The notes: generated by a model from the letters alone, not told the origin. Shown: positions 9,582 to 19,334, counted from the first letter of the stretch. The stretch is DNA of 53,954 nt from Okeania sp. SIO2C9 (GCF_010672455.1 NZ_JAAHGO010000061.1:1-53954); one strand, 5' to 3'. Translations and numbers: made by a program.

Positions 9582-12500
9582 ATGAAACTTCGTCAAAAAA
9601 CATTAATAGTTATTAGTACAGTGATCGCTAGTTTGATAGTGGTCTTGTGTATTACAGCATCAATGATGTTGTTTTATGGCTGCCAAAATTTGGAAGTAAA
9701 TTACGTTTGCCTAGATGTAGCAAGGGAATTAAATAGATTAGATGATGAGATATCTAATTTATCTGTAAAGGCAAAACAGGAGACAATATTTGCCTTATCA
9801 AAAAAGTTACTTGATGAGAAGAAACTAGAATCTAATACTATAAATAAATTTATTAATTTTAATTCAGTCGATAACTTTGAGATTAATCAAAAACTGAACT
9901 TTTTATTACGACTTAATGCTCAAGGAAAAATTTTATTTAGTCAAAGATTCGATCAAAGTCAACAAACGGAAATACTCATACCTGAAAGCTGGAAAAAATA
10001 TCTACCGATAGGTAAAAATATAAGTAAGCATTCAGGTATTATTCTTTTATCAAAAGCTCCTTTCCTGATTGCTTCTACTCCCATTGTGAATGAAATAGAT
10101 AGTCTAAATAACGTCACCCTAATTGTTGGGCACTACCTAGATAATGCAACAATAACAAGGTTAGCTGAATTAACAAAATTCTCACTAACTTTTAGCCGGT
10201 GGGAAAATAACTTGCAACAAATTAATCAGCAACGGAAAACTTCGGAAATAGTCCTACAACCGCTCAATTCAGATCAAGTAAATAGTTATACAACTATCAA
10301 AGATATCTATATTCAACCTGCTCTCATTTTACAAAGAGAAGTAGAGCGAATTATGCACCACCACAGTCGATCGTTTTGGAGTTACTTTATTCTTTTATGG
10401 GTAATAGTAGGTCTAGTTTTTGGGATCGTTATGCTTGCAGTCAGAGCAAAATTGTTAGTCTCTCGTGTTTCACAATTAAACAAAATAGTCAATCAAATAG
10501 CTTCTAGTGGAGACCTTTCAATGCGCCTACCAATGACAGGGAATGATAAATTGTCAAGCCTTGCCCAGACTATTAATAAAATGCTAGAAGTCTTACAACA
10601 TTCTCAATTTGAATGCCAATATAGCGAAGAACGCTATAGATTAATGGCAGAAAACTCCACTGATATGATTTCTCGTCACTCTCCAGATGGGGTTTTCCTT
10701 TATGTATCCCCCGCTTGTCGCAACCTGATGGGATATTCTCCATTAGAAATTGTTGGTACTCATCCAAAAGAGTTTTTTGCACCTGAAGATATTAAAGCAA
10801 TTGCCAAAGCTTATCACACTATTATTAACAATCCCGTAACTTACACTATTGCCTACCGCGTTCTTTGTCAAGAAGGTAAATATATTTGGTTTGAAACCAC
10901 CGCTCGTACAATTCGCGATCCTGAAACTGGGAAAGTACAAGAAATAATTGCAGTTTCTCGTGATATTTCTGACCGTAAACAAAGAGAACAAGAATTACAA
11001 GAAAGTGAAGCTGCTATTCGGAGATTGTATGAAATAACTTCTACTCCTTGTCAAAGTACAAATCAAGATAATTCTATTATCTTCTGTTTTGATGACCGCC
11101 TCCAAAAATTATTAGAAATGGGCTGTCAAAAGTTCGGCCTAGAAATAGGGGTATTGTCTAGAATTGAAGATAATAAATATACTATTGTTGCAGCTAAAAC
11201 TCCAGATAATTCTATTTTGAAAGGAGAAGAATTTGACTTAGAAAAAACATTTATTTTTGCAGCAATAGCAGAACAGCCAATATGTTTTGAATCTATTCAA
11301 TATTCAGGTTTTTGTATCACAGTAGATATGGCTTTCCAAATCGAAGCTTATATGGGAACGTCAGTTATGGTGGGAGGCTCAGTTTATGGTACTCTCAATT
11401 TCTGGAGTCCTCAAGTCCTAAATGAACCTTTGAAAGCCGTAGATAAAGAGTTATTAAAACTAATGGCTCAGTGGATAGGTGGAGAATTAGAACGTCAACA
11501 AACCGCTAATGATTTAGCAAAAGCTAGAGATGAAGCACTCGCTGCAACTAGAGCAAAAAGTGAATTTTTAGCTACTATGAGCCATGAAATTAGAACCCCA
11601 ATGAATGCAGTTATTGGCATGACTGGTTTACTATTAGATACTCCTCTCAAAACAGACCAAAAAGATTTTGTTCAGACTATTCGTAGTAGTGGTGAGACTT
11701 TACTTACACTCATTAATGATATACTTGATTTCTCAAAAATAGAATCTGAGAAACTAGATTTAGAAGCAAATCCTTTTGATTTACAAAATTGTCTAGAAGA
11801 ATCTATTGATTTGTTAGCCGCAAAAGCTAGTGAAAAGAATTTAGAACTTGTATATTTCATCCCTCCAGAAACTCCAACTACTATTATCGGAGATATTACT
11901 CGCGTACGTCAAATTTTAGTTAATCTCTTGAGCAATGCGGTAAAATTTACCTCTCATGGTGAGGTATTAGTTTCTGTTAGCAGTAGACAGCTAGAAGCAG
12001 AAGAAAATTCACAGAATTTAAAGGCAAAAAATAACTCAGAATTTGATAATTGTGATATTTTTCCCGTATATGAAATACAATTTTCAGTCAGAGATACAGG
12101 TATTGGTATTCCTGCTACTCGCATGAATCGTTTATTTAAGTCTTTTAGTCAAGTTGATTCTTCTACCAGTAGGGAATATGGGGGTACAGGTTTAGGATTA
12201 GTTATTAGTAAAAGATTAGCTGAAATGATGGGTGGTCAAATGTGGGTTGAAAGTATGGGTGCAGTTGGAGGTAATCCCCCAGCAGGCTATAAATTTTTAG
12301 ATAAAAAATTAGAGTATATCAACGAAAAATCAGGATCAAATTTTCATTTTACAATAGTCACAGAATGTAGCATTCAAACTATTAAAGATCAATTAATTCA
12401 AACTAATTATTTAGATGATAATCGACATAATTTAATAGATAAAAAAATACTAATAGTCGATGATAATACTACAAACAGAAAAATTTTGTTGAAACAAACT

Positions 12501-13706
12501 GAATCCTGGGGCATGATAGTTAACACTGCTGAAAATGCTACTCATGCTTTAGATTTAATGGCTAAAAAGTACAAATTCGATCTAGCAATTATAGATATGC
12601 AGATGCCTGAAATTGATGGTTTAACTTTAGCCAAGAAAATTCGTCAAAATCCAATGTATCGGGATTTACCTCTAGTAATTTTGACTTCTTTTGGCAGGCA
12701 AGAAATTAATGATTTTTATCAATTATTTGCAGCCATTATTAATAAACCTGTTAAACAATCTCAGCTTTATGAAATCTTACTAAATATTTTTTCTGGTAAA
12801 AGTATTGAAATTAGAATCACAAACAATAATAGTAAATGGAATTCTCAAACTATTCCTTTATTAGCAGAACAATTACCGCTGCGAATATTATTAGCAGATG
12901 ACCATTTAGTTAATCAAAAAGTAGCTTTACAAATTTTACAACGCATGGGATATCGTGCTGATGTTGCTAGTAATGGTTTAGAAGTTTTAGAAGCTGTATT
13001 TAGTTTGCCTTATGATGTGGTTTTGATGGATGTACAGATGCCTTTGATGGATGGCCTAGAAGCTGCTAGTCGCATTCGGCAAAAATATGAAAATATCATA
13101 GAACATCCTAAAAAAGTTTCTCAGCGAAGACCTCGAATTATTGCCATGACAGCTAATGCTATGCAGGGCGATCGCGAAGAATGTATAGCTGCAGGAATGG
13201 ATGATTATATTAGTAAACCAATACGGATGGAGCAACTTATAGAAGCTTTAAGTAAAGCTAAGTCTGTTGTGTCACAAGGAAAGGAAAAATTGACTTTCCC
13301 ACAATCAAATTTATCTCCAGCAACCGTTCCAGACGATAATCACATTTTCACAGAACAGACTATTCTTGAGAGTAAGGTAATAGAAGGATTGAGAGAAGTA
13401 GAAGCTCTAGATGAAGTAATAGATATTTATTTAGATACTTCTCCCGAACTTCTAGAGAATATTAATATTGCTATTAATCAAGCCGATCCACTTATACTCA
13501 AGAATGCTGCTCATTCTCTCAAGTCTATTAGTGGTACTCTAGGAGCAATGATTCTTTATAAAATTTGTCAAGAATTAGAAATTATGGCTCGTTTAGCTTA
13601 TGAGTCAGAAAATGCTACTCCAATAGAAGCAATAGAGATTTTTTCTCAGGTTAAAGTGGAGTATGAAAAAGTTATTGCTGCCTTGAAAATAGAGCGACAG
13701 AAATAG
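9582..13706 (+). CDS. Hybrid sensor kinase, PAS-GAF-HisKA-2xREC-Hpt
   Basis: A phosphorelay kinase of the BarA/ArcB architecture, 1374 residues from ATG 9582. A GTG 12 codons upstream (9546) keeps the frame, but MKLRQKT directly before the first membrane helix is the better start. In order: membrane segment (about 10-30), extracytoplasmic region resembling CHASE4 (about 35-265), second membrane segment (about 268-290), HAMP, PAS (about 355-475), GAF (about 490-640), HisKA with His668 in MSHEIRTPMN, HATPase (GIGIP and GTGLGLVISKRL), receiver 1 with Asp1005 (IIDMQMPE), receiver 2 with Asp1150 (VLMDVQMPLMDG) and Lys in ISKP, and Hpt with His1311 in AAHSLKS. All phosphotransfer residues are present. 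The output regulator is not in this window. Confidence 0.95.
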   Translation: MKLRQKTLIVISTVIASLIVVLCITASMMLFYGCQNLEVNYVCLDVARELNRLDDEISNLSVKAKQETIFALSKKLLDEKKLESNTINKFINFNSVDNFEINQKLNFLLRLNAQGKILFSQRFDQSQQTEILIPESWKKYLPIGKNISKHSGIILLSKAPFLIASTPIVNEIDSLNNVTLIVGHYLDNATITRLAELTKFSLTFSRWENNLQQINQQRKTSEIVLQPLNSDQVNSYTTIKDIYIQPALILQREVERIMHHHSRSFWSYFILLWVIVGLVFGIVMLAVRAKLLVSRVSQLNKIVNQIASSGDLSMRLPMTGNDKLSSLAQTINKMLEVLQHSQFECQYSEERYRLMAENSTDMISRHSPDGVFLYVSPACRNLMGYSPLEIVGTHPKEFFAPEDIKAIAKAYHTIINNPVTYTIAYRVLCQEGKYIWFETTARTIRDPETGKVQEIIAVSRDISDRKQREQELQESEAAIRRLYEITSTPCQSTNQDNSIIFCFDDRLQKLLEMGCQKFGLEIGVLSRIEDNKYTIVAAKTPDNSILKGEEFDLEKTFIFAAIAEQPICFESIQYSGFCITVDMAFQIEAYMGTSVMVGGSVYGTLNFWSPQVLNEPLKAVDKELLKLMAQWIGGELERQQTANDLAKARDEALAATRAKSEFLATMSHEIRTPMNAVIGMTGLLLDTPLKTDQKDFVQTIRSSGETLLTLINDILDFSKIESEKLDLEANPFDLQNCLEESIDLLAAKASEKNLELVYFIPPETPTTIIGDITRVRQILVNLLSNAVKFTSHGEVLVSVSSRQLEAEENSQNLKAKNNSEFDNCDIFPVYEIQFSVRDTGIGIPATRMNRLFKSFSQVDSSTSREYGGTGLGLVISKRLAEMMGGQMWVESMGAVGGNPPAGYKFLDKKLEYINEKSGSNFHFTIVTECSIQTIKDQLIQTNYLDDNRHNLIDKKILIVDDNTTNRKILLKQTESWGMIVNTAENATHALDLMAKKYKFDLAIIDMQMPEIDGLTLAKKIRQNPMYRDLPLVILTSFGRQEINDFYQLFAAIINKPVKQSQLYEILLNIFSGKSIEIRITNNNSKWNSQTIPLLAEQLPLRILLADDHLVNQKVALQILQRMGYRADVASNGLEVLEAVFSLPYDVVLMDVQMPLMDGLEAASRIRQKYENIIEHPKKVSQRRPRIIAMTANAMQGDREECIAAGMDDYISKPIRMEQLIEALSKAKSVVSQGKEKLTFPQSNLSPATVPDDNHIFTEQTILESKVIEGLREVEALDEVIDIYLDTSPELLENINIAINQADPLILKNAAHSLKSISGTLGAMILYKICQELEIMARLAYESENATPIEAIEIFSQVKVEYEKVIAALKIERQK

Positions 13707-13859
13707 TAGGGGCAGGTTCCGCGTTAAGTTAATGGTGTTATAAATTATTCAGATCAACCCGCCCCCAACTTTTAATAAAGGTACAATAATTAATAGTACT
13801 GGGCAGGTTTAGTTAATTAAATTATCCCCATCAAAATCAATTACAGAACCTGTCACTAC

Positions 13860-14618
13860 TTACCGAACTCTCCTGGGTTTACCTCTAAACCCACTCCAAC
13901 CAATAGTTAAATAACAACTTGCCAGTAATAAGCTTGTTAAGCCTATTTTGATACTGGAATGAAAAGTTGATAGTTGTGATTTTTGTATTTCTCGCTGTTG
14001 TTTCCTTTCTATTTGTTGTGTTAAATTTGAGCGAACTTCTTCTACTTTTACTTTAAAAGCATTAGGATTATTCTTAAACTTTTCTAAATTATCTATTTGT
14101 TCTTCACTCAATTGTCTTTTTCTTGTAAAAGCCTCTAATTTTTGCCTATCCCGGAGCATATCACCTATGACATTTTGTTGCTGATCTAAACGTTGTTCTA
14201 ATATTTCTTTCTCTTCTTTGGCAGTTTGATTTGCTGCTTCCACTGCTTCATTGCTTACTGCTAAAGTATTACTAATATGCAGAGGAATAATTAGCAAAAA
14301 TATTATGCCCAAGAAAAAAGATAATAAATAAACCCAAAATTTTAAGCTATTCCAGCTAAGTTTAGGTTGTGTTGGAGCTAAACCAAGAATTTCTTCAAAG
14401 CCATAGGCACAAAACATTAAAGCTATTCCTAAAATTGGTACAATACCTTCTTCTACTATTGTAGTTGTGAAATTGAGACTCCAGTCTGTATCTCCTATCT
14501 TGATAGTAAATAGAAGTAAAACATAATTGATAATAGTAAATAGTACCAAGATAATTCCAGCTAATTTCATAAATCTAACTGCCTGGACTGGTACTTGACT
14601 GATATTAGTTCCTTTCAT
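13860..14618 (-). CDS. HpsJ-like four-helix membrane protein
   Basis: Predicted 252 residues. Membrane helices lie near residues 15-38, 53-72, 88-110 and 222-242. The long segment between helices three and four is highly charged and likely coiled coil (KEEKEILEQRLDQQQN and following). This arrangement recalls the HpsJ family of filamentous cyanobacteria, proteins tied to hormogonium polysaccharide and cyanoexosortase loci. The presence of a PEP-CTERM protein 2 kb away fits, but no exosortase gene is in the window. The C terminus is basic (RGKPRRVR). Family assignment rests on remembered architecture rather than on catalytic residues, so confidence is moderate. The gene is convergent with the hybrid kinase; about 150 bp separates the stops. 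Confidence 0.65.
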   Translation of the reverse strand: MKGTNISQVPVQAVRFMKLAGIILVLFTIINYVLLLFTIKIGDTDWSLNFTTTIVEEGIVPILGIALMFCAYGFEEILGLAPTQPKLSWNSLKFWVYLLSFFLGIIFLLIIPLHISNTLAVSNEAVEAANQTAKEEKEILEQRLDQQQNVIGDMLRDRQKLEAFTRKRQLSEEQIDNLEKFKNNPNAFKVKVEEVRSNLTQQIERKQQREIQKSQLSTFHSSIKIGLTSLLLASCYLTIGWSGFRGKPRRVR

Positions 14619-15003
14619 AGTTTAGATTTATAATGTGTACATCAATCTAGTTGGAGCAAAAATTGCCCACAGTTGAGATTTTGTCTATATCTATCTAGAT
14701 ATCATTTCTACCATATAATCCTATCTTCATATTATCTTTAAAAAAAATTTGTGTATTTACTCTAGTTGACGATCCTGTTTTTTCTGGTTAGGATAGTAGA
14801 TGTAATTCAACAAGAGTGTAGATTGGCTAAAACTAAAAACTCACTAATTCTTCTTCTTTTTGAAATAACTTAGATTTTATAATTTTTTAAAGCAACCTAG
14901 TTATTTAGAAGGCTGAGGATATAAAAAAATACTTATTAGCTCCCGAATATCTAAATTCTGATAACCAATAATTTTTGTTCACTATTTACAGGTAAATATA
15001 TCC
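14619..15003. other. Divergent AT-rich spacer
   Basis: 385 bp between the HpsJ-like gene and the small secreted protein gene. Very AT-rich. No repeat from the window's families is obvious. It must hold both promoters; I cannot place them reliably. Confidence 0.3.
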
Positions 15004-15381
15004 ATGAAAAAATTACTTACAGCGATCGCTTCTACAGCTTTTTTAACTTTCTCTGCTGCTGGGGCTAGTATGGCAGAGGTTGTTGATGTTCCTATAGATG
15101 ACCTTGGAATGGTGTTACTGTCAAATGAAAATTCCTATGGTAATGCAAGTTTAGGTTACGATACGGAGCTAAACGACTATACATCTGTAACTCTTGGAGG
15201 TTGTACCGCCGATCTAATGTGTGTGCAAAATCAAATAGGTGTATGGGGATTAGTCGAGTGTAGTGGGGCTGCTACTGCGGGTGGTAGTATGAGTATACAA
15301 GCTGGAGCAGAATGTGTTATTGAAAAAGGAGGTTTCAGTGCATACGACAGTTGTACAACTGGCACTTGCCCATTAAAATAA
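15004..15381 (+). CDS. Small secreted Cys-containing protein
   Basis: 125 residues, family not recognised. A classic signal peptide runs over residues 1-24 (KK, then a hydrophobic core, ending ASMA before EVVDV), so the mature protein is about 100 residues and exported. The mature part has six cysteines (CTADLMC, VECSG, ECVIE, CTTGTC), enough for three disulfides, and is acidic and Gly/Ser-rich, like a small extracellular structural or toxin-like protein. ATG is preceded by ACAGGTAAATATATCC, a weak ribosome site. The gene stands alone and is followed by a strong intrinsic terminator at 15414, which supports real expression. Function unknown. Confidence 0.8.
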   Translation: MKKLLTAIASTAFLTFSAAGASMAEVVDVPIDDLGMVLLSNENSYGNASLGYDTELNDYTSVTLGGCTADLMCVQNQIGVWGLVECSGAATAGGSMSIQAGAECVIEKGGFSAYDSCTTGTCPLK

Positions 15382-15413
15382 GTACCTTAATTAAACGAAA
15401 GAATTTAAGAGTC

Positions 15414-15455
15414 AGGAGTCAGAATATTTGATATATTCTGGCTCCTATTTTTTTT
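15414..15455 (+). terminator. Intrinsic terminator of the small secreted protein gene
   Basis: The arms AGGAGTCAGAATAT and ATATTCTGGCTCCT form a 14-bp stem with one G-T type mismatch and a five-base loop, followed by a run of eight or more T. It sits 33 bp after the stop codon at 15381. Confidence 0.85.
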
Positions 15456-15890
15456 GATTTTATTGCTCAGTAGTGGTGGGTTTAACCGAAAACCTGAAAA
15501 TTAGGGATAATATAAACGCCGGATAATTTACCCACGTCATTGGGACTGGAATGGAGTGGAAGGAAGCAATCTCAGAGTCGTAGGTTGATTGCTTCCTATC
15601 GTCGCTGCGGACGACTATTTAACTAGATTCTATATAAGTCCTCAAAGCTCGCCTTTCGTTGGGGGCGAGTTAACTTGATTTAATGTTGAGCAAGAATAAT
15701 TTCAGGGGGAACCCACCCCTACTACTGCAACATTTTAGGTGTGTCAGACTACTACTGGATTAATATTATGTCTGGATAATTAGTGATAAAAAAGTTTTTG
15801 TTTGTAGTAGGGCTTCAGCCCTGAGATAGATATTTCAAGGGCTAAAACCCTACTACAAACTTTAATTATAAATATTCAACCGGACATATA

Positions 15891-16175
15891 TTGACATCCT
15901 CCCGACGCTGACCTGACGGTACAGCGCGGGATTCCTAACCATCGCTGATTAGGCCTTTCTGCTGCCTCTTGCAGAGGAGCTGCGCTAACAATGCACCAGC
16001 CTCCAAGGTCGAGCCTCTTTTCGGTCTAAAAGCGCGCTCCACAGACTGAAACTGCTAGCCCAGCAGCCATATTTCTAAGTCTAACACACTATTGACATGC
16101 GCCGCAAAATTGATTGGTTTTCCCATACGACGCTCCCCTTCGGGAGAGCGCGGGTCTTCAACCAACGTTGAGATA
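15891..16175 (-). pseudogene. TnpB relic: 3' end and right end of an IS605-type element
   Basis: Read on the minus strand, a fragment LRNMAAGLAVSVCGA near 16055-16100 matches the C-terminal tail of a zinc-finger TnpB as I recall it. It is followed by GC-rich, strongly structured DNA that ends GAATCCCGCG...CGTCGGGAGGATGTCAA at 15891-15935, the usual hairpin right end of cyanobacterial IS200/IS605 elements. The 5' part of the gene is missing. The preserved 3' end is the section that, in TnpB systems, encodes the omega-RNA scaffold. Upstream, 15456-15890 holds only repeats, including a GTAGTAGGGCTTCAGCCC hairpin at 15800-15862. Confidence 0.6.
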
Positions 16176-16230
16176 AATCTAATTTTGTGGATTAAGGCAG
16201 GATTTATGATTGAATGTTGATGTATTTATT

Positions 16231-16334
16231 ACAGCACTTTTCAAATTGATGAACCACATCGCCATAATCAAAATCTAGGGACGTTGCATGCAACGTCCCT
16301 ACTGTGATTTATTGAAATAAAAACCGCTGTAATT
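16231..16334. repeat. Miniature element with TACAGC ends and a palindromic core
   Basis: Begins TACAGCACTTTTCAAATTG and ends AAAAACCGCTGTAATTT, i.e. imperfect inverted ends. In the middle lies the palindrome GGGACGTTGCATGCAACGTC. A near-identical element lies at 23457-23563, and related pieces at 29395, 26515, 49590 and 44930-45054. Confidence 0.6.
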
Positions 16335-16392
16335 TGAACTGGAAGCCCCCCTACTATTACAACGTTACAAAAAAATAAGGGAGTCTCATCAA

Positions 16393-16575
16393 CTGCTTCA
16401 TAAAACTGATACAAAATATCATATAACGTGACAATCTGATAGCGTAGCTCCGACCTAGGAGGCTGTTTATTTCCTGCTTCAATTGAGGCCGTCGGCGGTT
16501 ACTCATCCACAGGCATTGACGGTCAAGCCAACCGCATCCGTCAAGTTTACACTTGTATTTAAGTCTTTGTCAATA
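16393..16575 (-). pseudogene. TnpB relic: last codons plus omega-RNA/right-end region
   Basis: Minus-strand translation gives VSIDKDLNTSVNLTDAVG then LTVNACG and a stop. This is the tail after the last RuvC aspartate (SIDKDLN corresponds to the usual DRDLN motif). The following non-coding part, ending with GTTTTATGAAGCAG at 16393, is closely similar to the one at 31623-31780. Only about 180 bp of the element remains. It is a useful second copy for defining the conserved 3' RNA region of this TnpB family. Confidence 0.65.
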
Positions 16576-16758
16576 GAAACGACTATCAGAAATGTTTAAG
16601 CAGTGATTAGAACAGAAGATACAAATCTCACACTCATTACTACTATGGGAGAGAATATCGTTTTATATCGCTTACATACGTAAATTGTAAACTAAGTCAA
16701 AACTCCCTCTCCAGACTTTAATACTCACTAACAAAAATAGAGAAGCTATTCTAATGCT

Positions 16759-17592
16759 TTACTTTGCAGACTTACGCTTAGTAGCAGCAACCAAACCACC
16801 GATAGCCATTATACCTAATACTGTAGAAGGCTCAGGTGCATCAGCAGGAGGTTCAGATAAAATACCACCCCCTCCTCCTATAACAACTTCATAGTTACCA
16901 CTGAAAGAACCTGCTGCATCATTGTCAGCTAATCCAGTAGCAGTAGCGGAGTCACTCCAAGCGAAACCAGTAACTCCATCAATATCGTATGCAAGAATTT
17001 CACTCATTTGCACACCTTCTAAGAAGTTTGCTAAACCTATGTGTACGTCTTTGAATCTATCTGCTAAGTTGAAGTGACCTGCTAAACCAACCACAATGTC
17101 GTCACCGACTGCGTTTATGTAAGAAATGTTGGGATCGCTAATCAGATCAAATCCTCCATTGCTTTTAAACATACCATAAGCAGCGCTTTTCATCGCAGTA
17201 CTGCCTGCCAAAGCAGTTTGTGCCCAGGCATCAGAAAACCATTCTAAACCAACAGTTTGTTGCCAAGTAACATCATTGTAAATGTCCTCAGTCACATTGG
17301 TGAATTTAGCAGTTCCCTGACTATTTTGAGCTTGTACTCCAGCAAGTGGGTTACCGCCTGTATCGCTACTACCGAACTCTACATTACCACCAGGATTAGA
17401 GCTATCTCCTTGTAGGACTGAATTTAACTGGCTCAAGTCAGTTTCTTGAAAGCCATTACCTACTTGTTCGCGCAATATCAAATCTGTACCTATTGGGCTA
17501 AAAGTAGCAGCCATTGCTGGAGCGCCGAATACTGCACTCATACCAGCGACAACGGAAGCACTTGCTAAAAATTTCTTTACTAATCCTGCCAT
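16759..17592 (-). CDS. PEP-CTERM sorting-signal exported protein
   Basis: 277 residues. An N-terminal signal peptide (about 1-28, ending PAMAA) is followed by a low-Cys soluble domain of about 215 residues with no motif I can name. It ends in a C-terminal PEP-CTERM signal: APEPSTVLG, a hydrophobic stretch, then basic TKRKSAK. Such proteins are exported, then cleaved and attached by an exosortase. A Gly run (VIGGGGGIL) precedes the sorting signal. ATG is preceded by TTAAGGAAACAAAAATC, an acceptable ribosome site. No exosortase is present here; the HpsJ-like gene at 13860 may belong to the same surface system. Exact family uncertain. Confidence 0.88.
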   Translation of the reverse strand: MAGLVKKFLASASVVAGMSAVFGAPAMAATFSPIGTDLILREQVGNGFQETDLSQLNSVLQGDSSNPGGNVEFGSSDTGGNPLAGVQAQNSQGTAKFTNVTEDIYNDVTWQQTVGLEWFSDAWAQTALAGSTAMKSAAYGMFKSNGGFDLISDPNISYINAVGDDIVVGLAGHFNLADRFKDVHIGLANFLEGVQMSEILAYDIDGVTGFAWSDSATATGLADNDAAGSFSGNYEVVIGGGGGILSEPPADAPEPSTVLGIMAIGGLVAATKRKSAK

Positions 17593-18048
17593 GATTTTTG
17601 TTTCCTTAATTTAATTTGTGTGTTGTAACAATTAGCTAGATTGAAAAATATATATTGACTGGTGAAATGGAAATTTATCTATTATGTTTATCAAAGCATA
17701 AGTAACAAGATATTTTGTGTGTTTCAAATCACTTGAGCTGATGATTCTTGTTTACTCTTTTGTATAACAATGCACCTGTTGTTAGGTTTTATATTGTTTG
17801 CCAGTCATTTAAGTTTTTTTCTTTCACTTAAATCCATTATAAGCAGTTTTATCACCGAATGTCTATATTTCTAGGCGATTTTTATATGAAATTTTAGTGA
17901 AGCTTAGTATTTAGAAAAACTCCTAGAAAACACTTATGTATTTCTACCTAAATCATTATCAATACAAAAATTCTCGTCCATATAATGAATTAATTACTTC
18001 TATAAATAATCATTTTTTCCCATTTCAAAAAAATCCAAAATAAAAGAT
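17593..18048. other. AT-rich upstream region of the PEP-CTERM gene
   Basis: About 450 bp with no gene and none of the common repeats. It is expected to contain the promoter for the minus-strand PEP-CTERM gene. I see no clear operator. Confidence 0.3.
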
Positions 18049-18080
18049 AGTGTTTCCCCAGGATCTTCTCAGGAAACACT
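18049..18080 (-). terminator. Hairpin terminator after the aminotransferase gene
   Basis: Arms AGTGTTTCC and GGAAACACT (18049-18057, 18072-18080) with a 14-base loop. On the minus strand the stem is followed by ATCTTTTATTTTGGATTTTT, a T-rich tail. It lies about 60 bp beyond the stop of the aminotransferase gene. Confidence 0.6.
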
Positions 18081-18140
18081 CACTATGACTAACTTTTAAA
18101 TTAATTTAACCCACTATTGCGTTAACAGCAGCACAAAACA

Positions 18141-19334
18141 TTATTTCTGCAAAAACACTGAAATTTTCTCCACAGCCCTTGACAAAATCTCCGACTTATG
18201 AACCAAAGCAAACCTCACATATCCCTCTCCAGCCTTGCCAAAACCAGCTCCAGGGGCTACTGCCACCCCTGTATTTTTTACTAAGTCCACACAGAACTCC
18301 ACAGAATTATTAGCCCATGCTTCCGGTAGTTTCGCCCAAACATACATAGTGGCCGATGGAGTAGGTACAGGCCAACCAATTTGATGCAATGCCCCAACAA
18401 ACACATCCCGACGTTGGCGAAAAATGTCCACAGTTTCTCTAACTACCTCTTGAGGACCAGTCAAAGCAGCGATCGCTCCATTGAGAATGCCTTGATACTG
18501 ATTAAAATCAATACAAGCTTTAACCTGTCGCAAAGCTTGAATCAATTGAGCATTACCAATGGCATAACCAACTCGGAAACCCCCCATGCTATAAGATTTT
18601 GACATCGTAAAAAATTCTATAGAAACACTTTTTTCTGGGTCAGCTTGAAAAATAGAAGGAGCAATAGATTGTTTTTCGGGTGCTTGAGAAAAGGTATCAA
18701 AAACAAAGTCTAAATATGGAGCATCGTGAACTAAGGCTAAATTATGTTTTTGACAAAAAGCAACTGTTTCTTGGAGAAAAGATAAAGGAGTGATCGCTGT
18801 TGTGGGATTATGAGGATAACTCAAAACCATCATTTTGGCCTGAGATAAAACAGCTTGAGGAATGTCTGCCAAAACAGGCAAAAATCCATTTTCTGCCAAT
18901 AAAGGCATTGGGTAAACTTGACCCCCTGCTAAAAACACCCCACCACTATGAGAAGGATAACTAGGGTCTTGCAGTAAAGCAAAATCACCAGGATTAAGTA
19001 TAGCCAAGGGTAAATGAGCCGTACCTTCCTGGGAACCAATTAGAGGTAAAACTTCAGTTTCTGGGTCTACTGGAATGTCAAATTTATCCGTATACCACTG
19101 AGCTGCTGCCTGCCGAAAAGCTTGAGTGCTAGAAAATAACGAATAACCATGAGTAGTAGAGTCTGACAAAGATTGAGCGATCGCTTCTAAAGCGTGGGAA
19201 GGCGCGGGTAAGTCAGAAGACCCAAGAGACAAATCTATCAAATTTTGCCCTGCTGCTTTTGCCAATGCTTTTGCCCGGTCCATATCGGCAAATACATTAA
19301 AGCTTAAGGGAGCTAAACGTTGTGATAATTGCAT
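18141..19334 (-). CDS. Class I/II PLP-dependent aminotransferase
   Basis: 397 residues, fold type I aminotransferase. The PLP lysine is in TMSKSYSMGGFRVGYA near residue 244. Other family marks are LSLGSSDLPAP at the start of the domain, GSQEG for phosphate/PLP contact, SYPHNPTTA (the Asn contacting PLP), and DAPYLD (Asp/Tyr pair). In many cyanobacteria this clade is annotated as LL-diaminopimelate aminotransferase-like or aspartate aminotransferase; I cannot separate them here. Length is normal. Monocistronic, with a hairpin downstream at 18049. Confidence 0.88.
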   Translation of the reverse strand: MQLSQRLAPLSFNVFADMDRAKALAKAAGQNLIDLSLGSSDLPAPSHALEAIAQSLSDSTTHGYSLFSSTQAFRQAAAQWYTDKFDIPVDPETEVLPLIGSQEGTAHLPLAILNPGDFALLQDPSYPSHSGGVFLAGGQVYPMPLLAENGFLPVLADIPQAVLSQAKMMVLSYPHNPTTAITPLSFLQETVAFCQKHNLALVHDAPYLDFVFDTFSQAPEKQSIAPSIFQADPEKSVSIEFFTMSKSYSMGGFRVGYAIGNAQLIQALRQVKACIDFNQYQGILNGAIAALTGPQEVVRETVDIFRQRRDVFVGALHQIGWPVPTPSATMYVWAKLPEAWANNSVEFCVDLVKNTGVAVAPGAGFGKAGEGYVRFALVHKSEILSRAVEKISVFLQK

